Notes under the pieces: model-generated
What the model was told of the DNA's origin: nothing
Database searches by the model: none
The model's input: the letters and a program-made list of their open reading frames with translations, nothing else
Shown here: positions 1-9,659 of the stretch, in pieces
Layout of the letters: each line of letters opens with the position of its first letter
How positions within the stretch are numbered: position 1 is the stretch's first letter
Assembly: GCA_030512335.1 (NCBI GenBank)
Contig: JAULSU010000001.1
Span: 1,922,001 to 1,986,000, forward strand
Source: Immersiella caudata
Taxonomy: Eukaryota > Ascomycota > Sordariomycetes > Sordariales > Lasiosphaeriaceae
DNA length: 64,000 nt
Direction: 5' to 3'
Program-made: the position numbers and the translations under genes

Positions 1-562
1 CGAAGATGCATTCGGAGAAATCTAGTGACTACCTAATCTAATGTGTCTGCAGCCACAGCAAGCCGTCAGACCCTTCTCTCAACTATGAACGTGACAATGC
101 CCGTCGACCCCATCTCTCCACATCCTACCAAGCGTCTCAGAAGCACAACAGTTAACCCGCGACGTCAAACACCAAGTCAAACCAAAAAGCCAGGAACTCC
201 GTTTCACACCGCGCTAGATAACCCCCCAATCAGTACCTATGACTGGCCTTTCAATCCTTCCTCCCTCCCTATAAATTGCATTCCCGCAAAATCCTTGGCT
301 TTTGGCGTGCCAGGCGTCCCATATCCATAACTTGATCGCGAAAACCCACTCACACCATCCACCGCCGTGCTTGCTCAGCGGCACCGCTCTTCAACAAAGT
401 GCCCTAGCGCAAAACTCGAGCCGAGAGAAGTGAAAACCAAAAAAACCTGTTGCTCCACCACACCTTTGACTGCGCCTTCCCAGGTGCTTGCGCGTCTCTG
501 AGAGTTGTCTTCCCTTCTCTTCTAGTCATCTTTTCTCGTCCTATCGCAGACACTGTGGAAAT
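1..562. other. Left-edge intergenic sequence
   Basis: No gene is supported here. The sequence lies downstream of the minus-strand kinase and has pyrimidine-rich stretches. A 95-codon plus-strand ORF at 43-330 has no recognisable domain and composition like random proline/threonine-rich sequence. Confidence 0.5.
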
Positions 563-2143
563 CTAGACCGGGATCTGGAAACCATGGCCCTCAAGCAGAC
601 TGCTTGACGCAACGAAGCTGAACCCACCAAACACGTCATCCTTGCTGTCCTTGGAGGGGACAGTGCTCCACGCATCGTCAAATCGGCTGATGACCGGGCT
701 AAGACTCAGCTCGGTGAACTCGGGCGCAAAGTTCTCTGCCAATTCAGGGTCCGTGATCATAGGTTGGATTGGCGGCTCGAGCTCGCGCGCTTCCAGCTTG
801 ACCCAGTCGATTTTGCGGAAGAATCGGTGCTTCTTGATGAGGGTAAGGTCTTTCGGCATGTTGGAGCCCAGCCGCTTGGCCGGCTCCTTGCGCAGAAGGC
901 GCGTCAACAAGTCCTTGGCGTCCGGCCCCAGGAAGTATGGCAGAACCAGCTTTTGCTTGACAATGTTATCCTGAATCTTGGCGTGGTTTGCTCCGCGAAA
1001 AGGGGGGTTACCCGTCATCAGGTCGAAGCCAAGCGCGCCAAATGACCACCAGTCGACGGCTTTGCCGTACTTCTTGCCAAGAATGATCTCGGGTGCCATG
1101 TACTCGATGGTGCCAAGGATAGATTTGCACTCATCCGAGTCGACAGCAACCTTTGATAGGCCAAAGTCCGTCAGGAGCAGATGACCTTCCGCATCAAGGA
1201 GGCAATTTTCAGGCTTGAGATCACGGTACACAACCCCGAGTGTTTCGTGGAGGTGAGACAAGGCGAGGACCATCTCCGCCATGTAGAACGCGGCTGTCTG
1301 CTCAGAAAACATGCGCTCCGTGCTCAGATGGGTGAAGAGCTCGCCACCCTGGCCGTACTCGAGAATCAAGTAGAGCTTCTCCTGATCCTGGAAGGCGTAG
1401 AAAAGCTTGACTACAAAGGGATGTCGGTTTACGCTCTCCAAAATCTGGCGCTCCGTCTTGGTCTGCTCGATCAGCTTCTTGTGCACGACCAGAGAAGCCT
1501 TCTTGAACTGCTTCTGGGCATAGAGTCGGCCAGTGCTGCGCTGCTTGACCAAGAGAACGGTTCCGTACGTTCCCTTTCCGAGACAGCGAAGGTGCTCGAA
1601 GTCGTCTGCCGTCATCTTCTGACGCGGACTAGCCACGTCGTCCTCGTCCGGGCGCGCGCTGTCGTCAAGCTCCGGGCCGTCGCACACAAAGTCGTGCTCG
1701 AGTTCGATCTCGTAGCTGGTTGTGGCCTCGGAACTAGTCTCGTCTCCGCTACCACTGTTGCTGTATCTGTGACTGTTGCTCCGCATGGCCATCCGGCTAG
1801 GGCGGCGACTGCGGTTGCCCGGAGTCTCGCTACCGCGGGTCATGGAGCTGGCCCGCGAAGAGTAGGCAGTAGTGTCATTGTTGAGGCTCAGAGGTTCTAG
1901 TTGCATGCGCAGCTTGCCGATGCCGCTGACGCCGGGCGACAGGATGGGCTTGAGGATAGGGCTGCAGTTGGCACTGACAACATCGTCAATGATGCAGCCC
2001 TTGTGGGCCCGCTTGACCGGGGTCTTTCCACGAAATTGAGGGGTCGAGGGGTAATCCGAAATATCTGCCTCGTCTCCAGAGGCTGAAGGAGTGCTGTTGA
2101 AGCCACGCACCGTCTTCAGTGCGGGCGTCGCCTTGGTATTCAT
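563..2143 (-). CDS. psk1: AGC-family serine/threonine kinase, Psk1/Ypk3-like (S6-kinase type)
   Basis: This single-exon ORF of 526 aa phosphorylates protein Ser/Thr residues. By family it would act below TORC1 on ribosomal protein S6, as S. pombe Psk1 and yeast Ypk3 do (inference). The N-terminal ~180 residues are Ser/Thr/Pro-rich and probably disordered. The kinase domain spans about 182-445: glycine loop GKGTYGTV (189-196), ATP-binding Lys near 211, catalytic YRDLKPEN (306-313), DFG (326-328), activation segment SILGT (341-345) and MAPE (349-352). After it comes the AGC tail, with a turn-motif SP near 482 and a hydrophobic motif FGGFSF at about 505-510, so both regulatory phosphosites are retained. 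The start is the first ATG of the frame. It is divergent from prp4 across 1.2 kb. Other AGC kinases such as Sch9 are less likely because no C2 domain is present. Confidence 0.88.
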   Translation of the reverse strand: MNTKATPALKTVRGFNSTPSASGDEADISDYPSTPQFRGKTPVKRAHKGCIIDDVVSANCSPILKPILSPGVSGIGKLRMQLEPLSLNNDTTAYSSRASSMTRGSETPGNRSRRPSRMAMRSNSHRYSNSGSGDETSSEATTSYEIELEHDFVCDGPELDDSARPDEDDVASPRQKMTADDFEHLRCLGKGTYGTVLLVKQRSTGRLYAQKQFKKASLVVHKKLIEQTKTERQILESVNRHPFVVKLFYAFQDQEKLYLILEYGQGGELFTHLSTERMFSEQTAAFYMAEMVLALSHLHETLGVVYRDLKPENCLLDAEGHLLLTDFGLSKVAVDSDECKSILGTIEYMAPEIILGKKYGKAVDWWSFGALGFDLMTGNPPFRGANHAKIQDNIVKQKLVLPYFLGPDAKDLLTRLLRKEPAKRLGSNMPKDLTLIKKHRFFRKIDWVKLEARELEPPIQPMITDPELAENFAPEFTELSLSPVISRFDDAWSTVPSKDSKDDVFGGFSFVASSSLLEGHGFQIPV

Positions 2144-3351
2144 GTTCCGTCGGGTGGTAGGGCTAGAGGCCCTTTTTCATGTGTCGCTAAAAGAAGTGTA
2201 AAATAATGTATGCGCAAGGCAATTCTCAGCCCTCTAAATTATTGTCTCCGATCAAGAAGACGCGTCTGTCGCAGCGTAGATGTCCGGTAGCGTCGCGTTC
2301 AAGGCTCGCCCCGTCGTCGCTGAGCGTCAGCGCGCTTCTCAATGTGGCTGTTTCTGCTTGGTCCCTGGTGAATGGAAGTCGCACGCATCTGGAATTTGAA
2401 GAAAGAAGAAGAGTTTTCGTTGCTGTTCGTCTGGGTATGCATTGATGAGGTGTCGTTGTTCGGGGTCTGAAATTCACTTGTCGTTGCAAAGAGAAGAAGA
2501 TTCTCAGTCAAGGGAAGTCAGCAAGAAAGGAGGACTCCCAAAAATTCACTTGGACCTGCCAAATGCTCACATGCCCAGTTCTTTTTTAGTGCAGGCGGCC
2601 AATCAGGAAGTCGATTTTAGGCTGGAGGGGTAGCCCTGTCAGCCCCAATGCCCCATTGCCGCCTGAAAGCGGGCTGGCCCCAGTAATCAAGATTTTTGGG
2701 TTCTGGGGAAGCCGCGGACCAGGATTTGGAGCTTCGCACCTGCGCAGCGCCGTGACTAAACCCCATCTGTGACAACGCCCCGGGGCGGCGAACAGCTTCT
2801 TCAGGTCCCATTTTCAAGGTGAATTGCTTTCTTTCTATAGCTATGATTCTTCTTTCTGAAACTAGAAATCCCAGTCACACCGCAAAATCTGTCACACATA
2901 CTGAGCGGACAATCATGACACTGGTACGCCGTAGGGAGGCCCGGAATGAGCCACGTTGAGGCTTATGTGGCACCTGAGTTTGATACTGTATGTGTTGTCC
3001 AGGCCCAAACTGGGTCTGATCTGTCGGACCACTTTGCTAAAGTTTGGTGTAATTAGCCCGCAATAAAAGGAGTAATTTTCTCTATGCGTGAAATAGGGCA
3101 TGTAGGCAACGGTAGTATAATAGCGAAACCTGGGCACCGTGGAATTGGGGACCTCGCTTCCACGATCCACCTCGAATTTGATATCCAGGGTTAGGGTGTC
3201 AATGCTAGTATGCCATCGCATCTCAAAAAAATCGTGCCAAGCAAAGCTCCAGGCTGATGCCCACGACCTTCCCGCCATCGACGTGGACCAAGTCCCCAGC
3301 AACAACAACGAGACGAACAGCACACTGCGCAGCTAGTGCTCTGCCGAAATC
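2144..3351. other. Divergent promoter region, kinase / prp4
   Basis: This 1.2 kb stretch holds the upstream sequence of both flanking divergent genes. A CCAAT box lies at 2599-2603. A minus-strand ORF at 2913-3323 depends on a CTG start and resembles no family I know. Nothing else is supported. Confidence 0.5.
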
Positions 3352-5067
3352 ATGATGCACCCGTCGCGCCGAGCGTATGTGGAGGAGGCCGGCCCTGAGG
3401 TAAGCTCCAAAGTACACATCGTGGATGTTGGATCGCAGCAGCTCAACAACGCAGACAACGGTCGAGCTGACCCGCGCCGTCGCATACAGGACAGTGGAGG
3501 CATCGATTTAGACTCAGTTCGTAAGCATATCATCCCAGCTCCGGGTACTGCTGTGCAGCATCTGACCCATTGTACAGCCCTCGACCGCGATTATGAGATC
3601 CCCGGAGCCAGCGCCGGCATCGCCCCGGAGAAGGCTTCTGCCCTCTTGTCCCAGTTCGAGCGCAAACGCCTAGCCGCCACCATAGCCGTGCCTACAGACG
3701 ATGGCCGAGTGCGGGCTAAACTGCGAGAGTTAGGCGAGCCTGTTACTCTCTTCGGCGAGGGTCTTGCCGACAGACGCGACCGTCTTCGAGAGCTACTCAC
3801 TGAGCAGGCGCAAAATGCCGGGCAGGACAACGCAGATGTCGACATGAAGGATGCCGAATCGGAGGAGGCAGCTGAGGAACAAGAAGAGGAGTTCTACTCC
3901 AGGGGTGGGCCCGAACTACTCGAAGCCCGCATACAGATCGCCCAGTATTCTATCCCACGAGCCAAGAGGCGAATCGAGTTCCAGAAACAGGAGGCGACCA
4001 TCCCATTGCGGACGCACATAAAGTTTCGAAAGGAAATCAAAGAGCGACTCAAGGCCTTTGAGCTTCAGGGTAGTCAGACCGCAGGAGACCGCCATGTGAG
4101 TATGACGAGGTTCTCTCCCAACGGCCAAATGATTGCGACGGGCAACTGGGGCGGCCAGGTAAAACTTATTGAGGTCCCCAGCCTGGAGCACAAACAGACA
4201 CTCAGAGGGCATACCAGCAAAGTGAGCGGGATTGCCTGGAGACCTGGATCTACATTGGCGAACCATGATGTGTCTCCCGAAACAGTGAACCTTGCTTCCG
4301 GAGGCGCTGAAGGCCAAGTGCATCTCTGGTCACTAACACAAGACACCCCCCTTTCGACATTATCAGGCCACTCTCAACGGGTATGCCGTGTCGAGTTTCA
4401 CCCGTCGGGCAAATACCTAGCCTCTGCATCCGAAGATACTTCCTGGAGGCTCTGGGATGTGGAGACTACGACAGAGCTGCTTCTTCAAGAAGGTCACTCC
4501 CGTGGAGTTTACACCGTAAGCTTCAATACTGATGGCTCCCTACTGGCTAGCGCGGGACTTGACAGCATCGGGCGAATCTGGGATCTGCGCTCTGGGCGAA
4601 CCGTGATGATATTGGATGGTCATCTGGACGGCCACATCAAGCCCATCTACGGCCTGGACTGGGGATCTGATGGTCACCGCGTCTTGACGGCCTCGGCAGA
4701 TGGGTGGGTCAAATGCTGGGATGTCAGGAAAGTGCAGCGATCCGGAGGTATAGGTGCTCATTCCAGCGCGGTTGCCGATGTAAGGTGGTTCAAAGGACTT
4801 GACGACCCCTTGCTCGGCATCCCGCCAGGCGAAGACGACAAGGGGATGCAGCTTCCAAAGAAATCGGGTACCTTTTTTGTTTCGGCAGGCTTCGACCACA
4901 AAGTCAACATTTTCTCGGCGGACGATTGGGCTCTTGTTCAGTCGCTAAGCGGCCATACGGGCCCGGTAGCGAGTGTTGATGTGAGCCAGGATGGGAAGTG
5001 GATCGTGAGCGGCGGCCACGATCGGACGGTCAAGCTGTGGGGCCGGAACGACTCCTCGGGGCTGTAA
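3352..5067 (+). CDS. prp4: U4/U6 snRNP protein Prp4 (SFM + WD40)
   Basis: Prp4 is a WD40 scaffold of the U4/U6·U5 tri-snRNP, needed for spliceosome activation in the nucleus. The N-terminal half has the splicing-factor motif VPTDDGRVRAKLRELGEP followed by FGEG.ADRRDRL, diagnostic of the family. The C-terminal two thirds are seven WD40 blades ending GGHDRTVKLWG. The whole interval is one open frame of 571 codons, but two segments look like introns: 3400-3489 (GTAAGC, CTGAC branch, CATACAG; 90 bp) and 3521-3577 (GTAAGC, CTGAC, TTGTACAG; 57 bp). Both are multiples of three without stops. Removing them gives 522 aa and joins VEEAGPE to DSGGIDLDSV to PLDRDYEIP. I favour exons 3352-3399, 3490-3520 and 3578-5067. 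The start ATGATG gives MMHPSRR. The product is certain; the N-terminal splicing is inferred. Confidence 0.92.
   Translation: MMHPSRRAYVEEAGPEVSSKVHIVDVGSQQLNNADNGRADPRRRIQDSGGIDLDSVRKHIIPAPGTAVQHLTHCTALDRDYEIPGASAGIAPEKASALLSQFERKRLAATIAVPTDDGRVRAKLRELGEPVTLFGEGLADRRDRLRELLTEQAQNAGQDNADVDMKDAESEEAAEEQEEEFYSRGGPELLEARIQIAQYSIPRAKRRIEFQKQEATIPLRTHIKFRKEIKERLKAFELQGSQTAGDRHVSMTRFSPNGQMIATGNWGGQVKLIEVPSLEHKQTLRGHTSKVSGIAWRPGSTLANHDVSPETVNLASGGAEGQVHLWSLTQDTPLSTLSGHSQRVCRVEFHPSGKYLASASEDTSWRLWDVETTTELLLQEGHSRGVYTVSFNTDGSLLASAGLDSIGRIWDLRSGRTVMILDGHLDGHIKPIYGLDWGSDGHRVLTASADGWVKCWDVRKVQRSGGIGAHSSAVADVRWFKGLDDPLLGIPPGEDDKGMQLPKKSGTFFVSAGFDHKVNIFSADDWALVQSLSGHTGPVASVDVSQDGKWIVSGGHDRTVKLWGRNDSSGL
3400..3489 (+). 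other. prp4: Probable in-frame intron 1 of prp4 (90 bp, stopless)
   Basis: Donor GTAAGC, branch-like CTGAC about 20 nt before the acceptor CATACAG. Length is 3n and the frame stays open through it, so an ORF caller reads straight across it. Confidence 0.75.
3521..3577 (+). other. prp4: Probable in-frame intron 2 of prp4 (57 bp, stopless)
   Basis: Donor GTAAGC, branch-like CTGAC, acceptor TTGTACAG. It is 57 bp, open in frame, and would insert 19 low-complexity residues if retained. Confidence 0.8.
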
Positions 5068-5188
5068 ACCTAGGACTTTGAAATGGTAAATTTTCTCCCT
5101 AGCTAAGGTTTCATATGCAGCGCTCGAAATGGATGGACATGAAATGTATTCCGAGGGTGTCCAAACCAAATGTTCTCGATCAGGGGTA

Positions 5189-5196
5189 TCACGTGA
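5189..5196. promoter_or_regulatory. E-box palindrome TCACGTGA
   Basis: An 8-bp palindrome matching bHLH/Cbf1-type sites lies 252 bp upstream of the cyclin start and 122 bp after the prp4 stop. Function is inferred from motif and position only. Confidence 0.35.
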
Positions 5197-5447
5197 CGCC
5201 GCCAAGCCCAAACGCTGAGGTGTAACGCACAGACCATGGCTACCGATAAGTCAAGTTGCGATAGCGAAAGCGAAAGCCGGCTCAGTTTGCCTTGGTTTGC
5301 TCGCAACGTTTCTGAAGGAGACCAACGCCAAACCCTCATCACTTTATTTTCACATTTCACAAATGACCACAGCTTCACGACGACCATAATCACGGGCGCA
5401 AGGAGGAGGACAGTTCAATCGGCACCGGCAGAATCTCTGCATCGCGC

Positions 5448-6939
5448 ATGATGTCAGGCGTAGATAGGTACCGGCCTGCGCGAGAAGGCTACCAGCCTCC
5501 ATCTCTTCCCCCAAAACCGCCGCCGCCCATTGCGGACCGAACATCAAAATCCCCTGCCCGCAGGCGCGAAGTCCCGCCTGCTGTGCCATCGCCGCCAGCC
5601 TACAGCTCAAGAACCTCGCCTCCGCGGCCTCTTTCGCGTCGCAGCGCACCGTCGCCAGCGCACTCCAGCCCGCAGCGAACCTCCCAGGCGCGACCGGAGC
5701 AATGGTTCTTCACCAACGACGAAGTCAAAAGCTCGCCTAGCACAATAGACGGACTGCCAGTGGACGAGGAGAGGCTACGCAGGGCCAAGGGCGTTAATTT
5801 CATATACCAAGCGGGGATTCTCCTCAGTCTTCCGCAAACAACCCTTTGGGTTGCGGGAGTCTTCTTCCACCGCTTCTATATGCGGTGCAGTATGGTGGAG
5901 GAGAAGGGCGGTATTCATCACTACGTAGGTACCTTCGGAATGCGCGACGAGCGCGCTCAGTGCTGACCATGACCCGGCACCCCAGAACATCGCGGCAACT
6001 GCACTCTTCCTTGCCAACAAGACCGAAGAGAACTGCCGAAAGACTAAAGATCTCATCATCGCGGTTGGGAAGGTGGCGCAGAAGAACGCAAAGGCGATTA
6101 TCGACGAGCAAAGTAAAGAATATTGGCGATGGCGTGACAGCATTCTCACCTACGAGGAGCTGATGCTCGAGATGCTCACATTCGACTTGATGGTAGATAT
6201 CCCCTACCATCAGCTTTACAAGCAACTGGAGGATATCGGAAAGATCCACGATAAGCCGATCCGTGATGCGGCTTGGGCGTTCTGCAATGACGCGTGCTTG
6301 ACCATCCTTCCTCTGCTCACGACAGCGCGCGACATTGCTACAAGCGCCATCTTCTTCGCTTCGTCGGTAACACACCAAAAGATTGAGGACGTCAACGGAG
6401 AGGCATGGTGGCGCTTCCTCGACGGCAATGAGGTCCTCATCAACAAGGCCATCTCGATCATGACCGATTTCTACAAGGAGAACCCTTTGAAGAAGCAGGA
6501 TAGTAAGCTGCCTGGCTCGCCAGAGTTCAACCTAGAAAATACTCGGAGACGAGGCGAGAACGTTGATGCAGGCTCCAGCCACGGCGGCACACCAATGGGC
6601 ACAGACCGCGGCACCCAGAGCCCACGGGGCGGTCCGGCCGGGCGTGCTAATGGCAGGGAGGAGGAGGCGGCAGATGCGAGGATTAAGGAGAAGGAAGAGT
6701 CTGCCCCCCTTACGAGCATCGAGATGGCTTCCCAGCTGAGCAGAGGCGATTCGGACGTTCTACTGAAGACGGCGGCGAACGAGATGTCTTCTCATGACCA
6801 CACTAACGGTGGTGGTCTGAAGTCGCCTGTTCTCCCAGGCTCGAAGCGAAAAAGCGTCGAGATGGATGTCGACTCTGAGGGCGAGCGAGACACCAAGAAG
6901 GCACGACTGGCAGATGAGGACGAAGGCGAGATAAGATGA
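5448..6939 (+). CDS. Cyclin T/K-like transcription-elongation cyclin (Pch1/Bur2 type)
   Basis: Exons 5448-5924 and 5986-6939 are joined across a 61-bp intron (GTAGGT, TGCTGACC branch, CCCAG) and give 476 aa. Residues 1-83 are Pro/Arg/Ser-rich. A cyclin fold spans about 85-325, starting at the EQWFFTNDEV motif typical of cyclins T, K and L. It continues with NFIYQAGILLSLPQTTL, ATALFLANKTEE and a second cyclin repeat ending in GEAWW. The tail is charged and ends with an NLS-like KRKSVEMD and KKARL. By family it would partner a Cdk9/Bur1 kinase that phosphorylates RNA polymerase II CTD and Spt5 in the nucleus, like S. pombe Pch1 and A. nidulans PchA. Cyclin L or CTDK cyclin are alternatives. The start is the first of two adjacent ATGs; no in-frame upstream ATG fits. 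Confidence 0.85.
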
Positions 6940-7889
6940 ACAGCTCGCCATGTGTAAACCTTGTTTCGCATATTGCAGCGTTTCCTAATAGCTTTTTTTT
7001 CCTTCATCCCACATTCTTTGTTCCTGGCGATTTGGCGTGGATGGGCTTTTTTTCTCTTTGCTAACTGAAACGGCGTTGGGGAAGGAAGGAACGGTACCTA
7101 AGATGCTGGGTGCAAGACCCCCCCTCCCCGGGATTCGAGGATCTCTTGGGTTATGAGTCGGTTCTTCTGGGTGGGCTATCAGACATGAGGCGAGCAGGGC
7201 CTTTTGTAAAGTATTTAAACGAGCTTGATCGTGCTCCGATGGGAGCGCTCGAGACTTGGAGGGACGCTGCATTGGCGTTAGTTAACTTCGCTGGGTGTTT
7301 AGCATAGGATGGTGCGGGCAGAGTCTGGATTGGACTGGCTGCAGGAGGCGCTTGTGAATGATAGCGACTTGTGAGCATCTTGTGAGCTTGGATGTGCTGG
7401 GACGCTAGACTGAGGCGATTTGTGTTACCTGATCGTTGTGCCAGGAGTGGGAGAGCCCTCCTCGTGGCTAAGATTGCAGTGTAAGTCCATCATTTGTTCT
7501 CATTTGAGTGCCACACCTATGGCCTTCAAGATCCAGCCATCGAGTCCTTCGTAGGTGTACTCGAGGCTCTCTGACGACGCCAAAAACGCAGTGCTGCTCG
7601 CCTCAAACGAGGATCCTTGCCACATCCGACCATTATGTCAGACTGACCTCTCGCCTCACCATGTGGGAATATTGCCAAGGCATTCGCACTTAGTAAAAAC
7701 GGTCTGAGTGAGGTATCTACAGTGCAAGTTGATGATCGCCTTCAAGGGGCATCATGGTAAATCTTCACAGCCCCCCACGAAGGAAGCATATACTAATGGA
7801 TCTCTCGACCTAGACTCCCTGGACGCTCTCTGTGAGCTGGTATCAAGATATCTTCTTTCCAAACATCTGGGCTTCACGTTGTGCGAAGT
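6940..7889. other. Intergenic tract between cyclin and dus4 3' ends (convergent)
   Basis: Two genes converge here. The 5' part should hold the cyclin 3'UTR. A minus-strand 41-codon ORF (7500-7625) ends in a protein-like stretch with EGLDGWILKAIGVALK before a TGA, but I can attach no convincing exon and recognise no family. No other gene is supported. Confidence 0.45.
7500..7625 (-). other. Short ORF of 41 codons, doubtful
   Basis: It starts ATG TGG CAA and ends TGA. The C-terminal half looks less random than the surroundings (YTYEGLDGWILKAIGVALK). It could be a small protein, the terminal exon of a decayed gene, or chance. I do not recognise a family. Confidence 0.15.
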
Positions 7890-9659
7890 TCACCTCCCAC
7901 CCCTCCCACCCCTCCTTAAACCCCCATCCCTCCTCGCATCGTCCAAAAAGTCTATCAAATCTACCATGTTTCCACATCCCATCAATTCCACCCTCTCCTT
8001 GCGATTCAACAACGCCCGCTTATTCGGCCCCAACCCTGGACTGCACATCTCGCTTACATGATGCTGCACCAGCTTAAACGGCAACGGGGCCTTCACCACC
8101 TGTGGTATTATCCGTCAGTTATGTCCCTTGAAGGTGTTTGATAGGTAACGCAAGGTCTCAAGCGCGCTCACATCACGCCTAAGACATCTAAAAACTGCAC
8201 GAATAACCAAAATGGGAGTTGGGTGGTGGTAAGGAAAGACTGACTTTGTTCATAAACGTATCCACAGCCTCCCACGGACACGCCTCATACCCAGCATACA
8301 GCGCCGGATTCGCCAATATCGCCCTTGCTGACATGAGGCCCGCGAGGCCAGGTAGTTCCGTCAATCCTGGTCTTTCCGAGGGAAGTAACTCGGACGTATA
8401 CGGCAGCGAGCTGAGCGTGAACACATCCCCCGATACCAATATCGGAACTTTTTTGCCAAACATTGAAGTCAACACCTCGAGCGCTTCAATATTGATTGGT
8501 GTACTAGACGGTGTGTGTCTCGTCCGCGGGTGAATTGTCAAAAAGTCGATGTGTCTGTCCTGCTCCGGCCCCAGAACCGTTGTGATGAAGTCTACCGTCT
8601 TTCGTAGGTCTTTGTGCACACGTATCTTAACACTTACGCTGCGACCGAGGGGCGAGGAGATGGAGGCTTCTTTGGCGACGGAGTAGCCCGCGGCGGCGAG
8701 GTGGGAACGGGTTTCGAGGACCATTTCGCCTAGTGGTCAATGTCAGCTACCAACTTCCATTCTAGGACAATATATACATTTCTCAGGAGGTTTCCTCCTC
8801 GGACCTCCTGAGACAAGGGGGTAAAGGTCTAAACGGGCAAAAAATAGCAGGAATCGCACATACGGACAAGCTCGCGCTTTTCCATGAGGGCGGCGCCTAG
8901 GGTCTCGGCGCAAGCCCAGGATTGGGGGCAGCCGCAGTTGAGGTCGACGCCGGAGGAGTAGGGGGCTACGAGGGTCGACTGTGGGAAATAACCGTCAGCA
9001 ATTTCCCTCAAAGGCAATTCATAGGCAACGCAATGTCTCAGGCGTGCTCATGTCACGCACAAGACACCCAACAAAGCCACAGTAGACCACATTAGGAGAT
9101 AGATGGCGGCAGGGGAAGACTCACGGCGCGGGCGAGCTCGAGGGGGACGTTGGCACCGAATTGGACGATGGTGGGGGGTTGAGGAGCGCAGGTTGATATT
9201 GTGAAGTCTGTTGGGGTTTAGTTAGGGGCTGTGAGGGAAACGGGGAGCGGGGTGACGCACCGCTGTCGCGAGCGAAGTTGTTGCGGTTGAACTCTTTGGC
9301 TAGGACCATTGGAGTCCAGCAAAGGTCGGTGCCATACTCATAAACGGTCTGGCGAAAAGCGAGCTGAGGGGTGTTAGTGAGTTTGTGAATGAGATGAGAG
9401 TGAGTCAGTGAGGGGGCTCACCTTGCTATACCGCACCATAGGTGCTGATGTGTAGAGGAATCTCTTCTCGCTTTTGGTGAGTTCGAAGAGCTTGAGTGGA
9501 CTTCATTGAGAAAAGGGTGTCAGTTGGTTGGCTATGAGAGGGATAGGTGATGTAGCGACTCCCTTGCTACGAGTGACCTGATGTCTTCATGTCGGATAGG
9601 GGTTGAAGGTGAGATGCGAGCTCTTACTGGACATGATCAGAATCCATGGTTTCTGTCAT
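7890..9659 (-). CDS. dus4: tRNA-dihydrouridine(20a/20b) synthase Dus4
   Basis: Seven exons on the minus strand, in transcript order: 9659-9628, 9500-9422, 9363-9261, 9207-9125, 8978-8864, 8729-8245, 8099-7890. Together they close exactly to 368 aa, the usual Dus4 length. The enzyme uses FMN and NADPH to reduce uridines 20a/20b in the tRNA D-loop. Visible hallmarks are YTSAPMVRYSKLAFRQ at the FMN-binding N terminus, TPMVLAKEF, VQFGANVP, the catalytic-cysteine motif LNCGCPQSW, SVKIRVH, FLTIHPRTR, VSGDVF, MSARAILANPALYAGYE, and the C-terminal FKLVQHHVSEM helical domain ending VDLIDFLDDAR. Splice sites are good except exon 6, whose donor is GTCAGT. Two of its introns (8979-9124 and 8100-8244) are homologous to each other over their full length. 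It is divergent from ade2. Confidence 0.9.
8100..8244 (-). repeat. dus4: dus4 intron 6, introner-like copy B
   Basis: This 145-bp intron (GTCAGT donor, AACTGACGG branch, ATACCACAG acceptor) aligns along its length with the 146-bp intron 8979-9124. In the core (plus-strand 8141-8187 against 9021-9067) I count 38 of 47 identical bases, and most differences are transitions. Confidence 0.7.
8730..8863 (-). other. dus4: dus4 intron 5 with nested inverted repeats
   Basis: This 134-bp intron contains an 11-bp perfect inverted repeat, arms 8781-8791 and 8803-8813 around an 11-nt loop. A competing shorter hairpin is possible: AGGAGG at 8785-8790 can instead pair with CCTCCT at 8794-8799. The intron shows no clear similarity to the 8100/8979 pair. 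Confidence 0.6.
8979..9124 (-). repeat. dus4: dus4 intron 4, introner-like copy A
   Basis: This 146-bp intron (GTGAGT donor, GCTGACGG branch, TTCCCACAG acceptor) is homologous over its whole length to intron 6 of the same gene. Donor-proximal, core and branch/acceptor regions all match in the same order, so the two arose by copying of an entire intron. Confidence 0.7.

Noticed and set aside
1181..1900. 239-codon plus-strand ORF
   Set aside because: It lies antisense within the kinase coding region and has shadow composition (Leu/Val/Arg-rich); the minus-strand kinase is certain.
2913..3323. Minus-strand 136-codon ORF with an apparent signal peptide
   Set aside because: The hydrophobic N terminus depends on a CTG start; from the first ATG there is no signal peptide and no recognised domain, and it sits in a divergent promoter.
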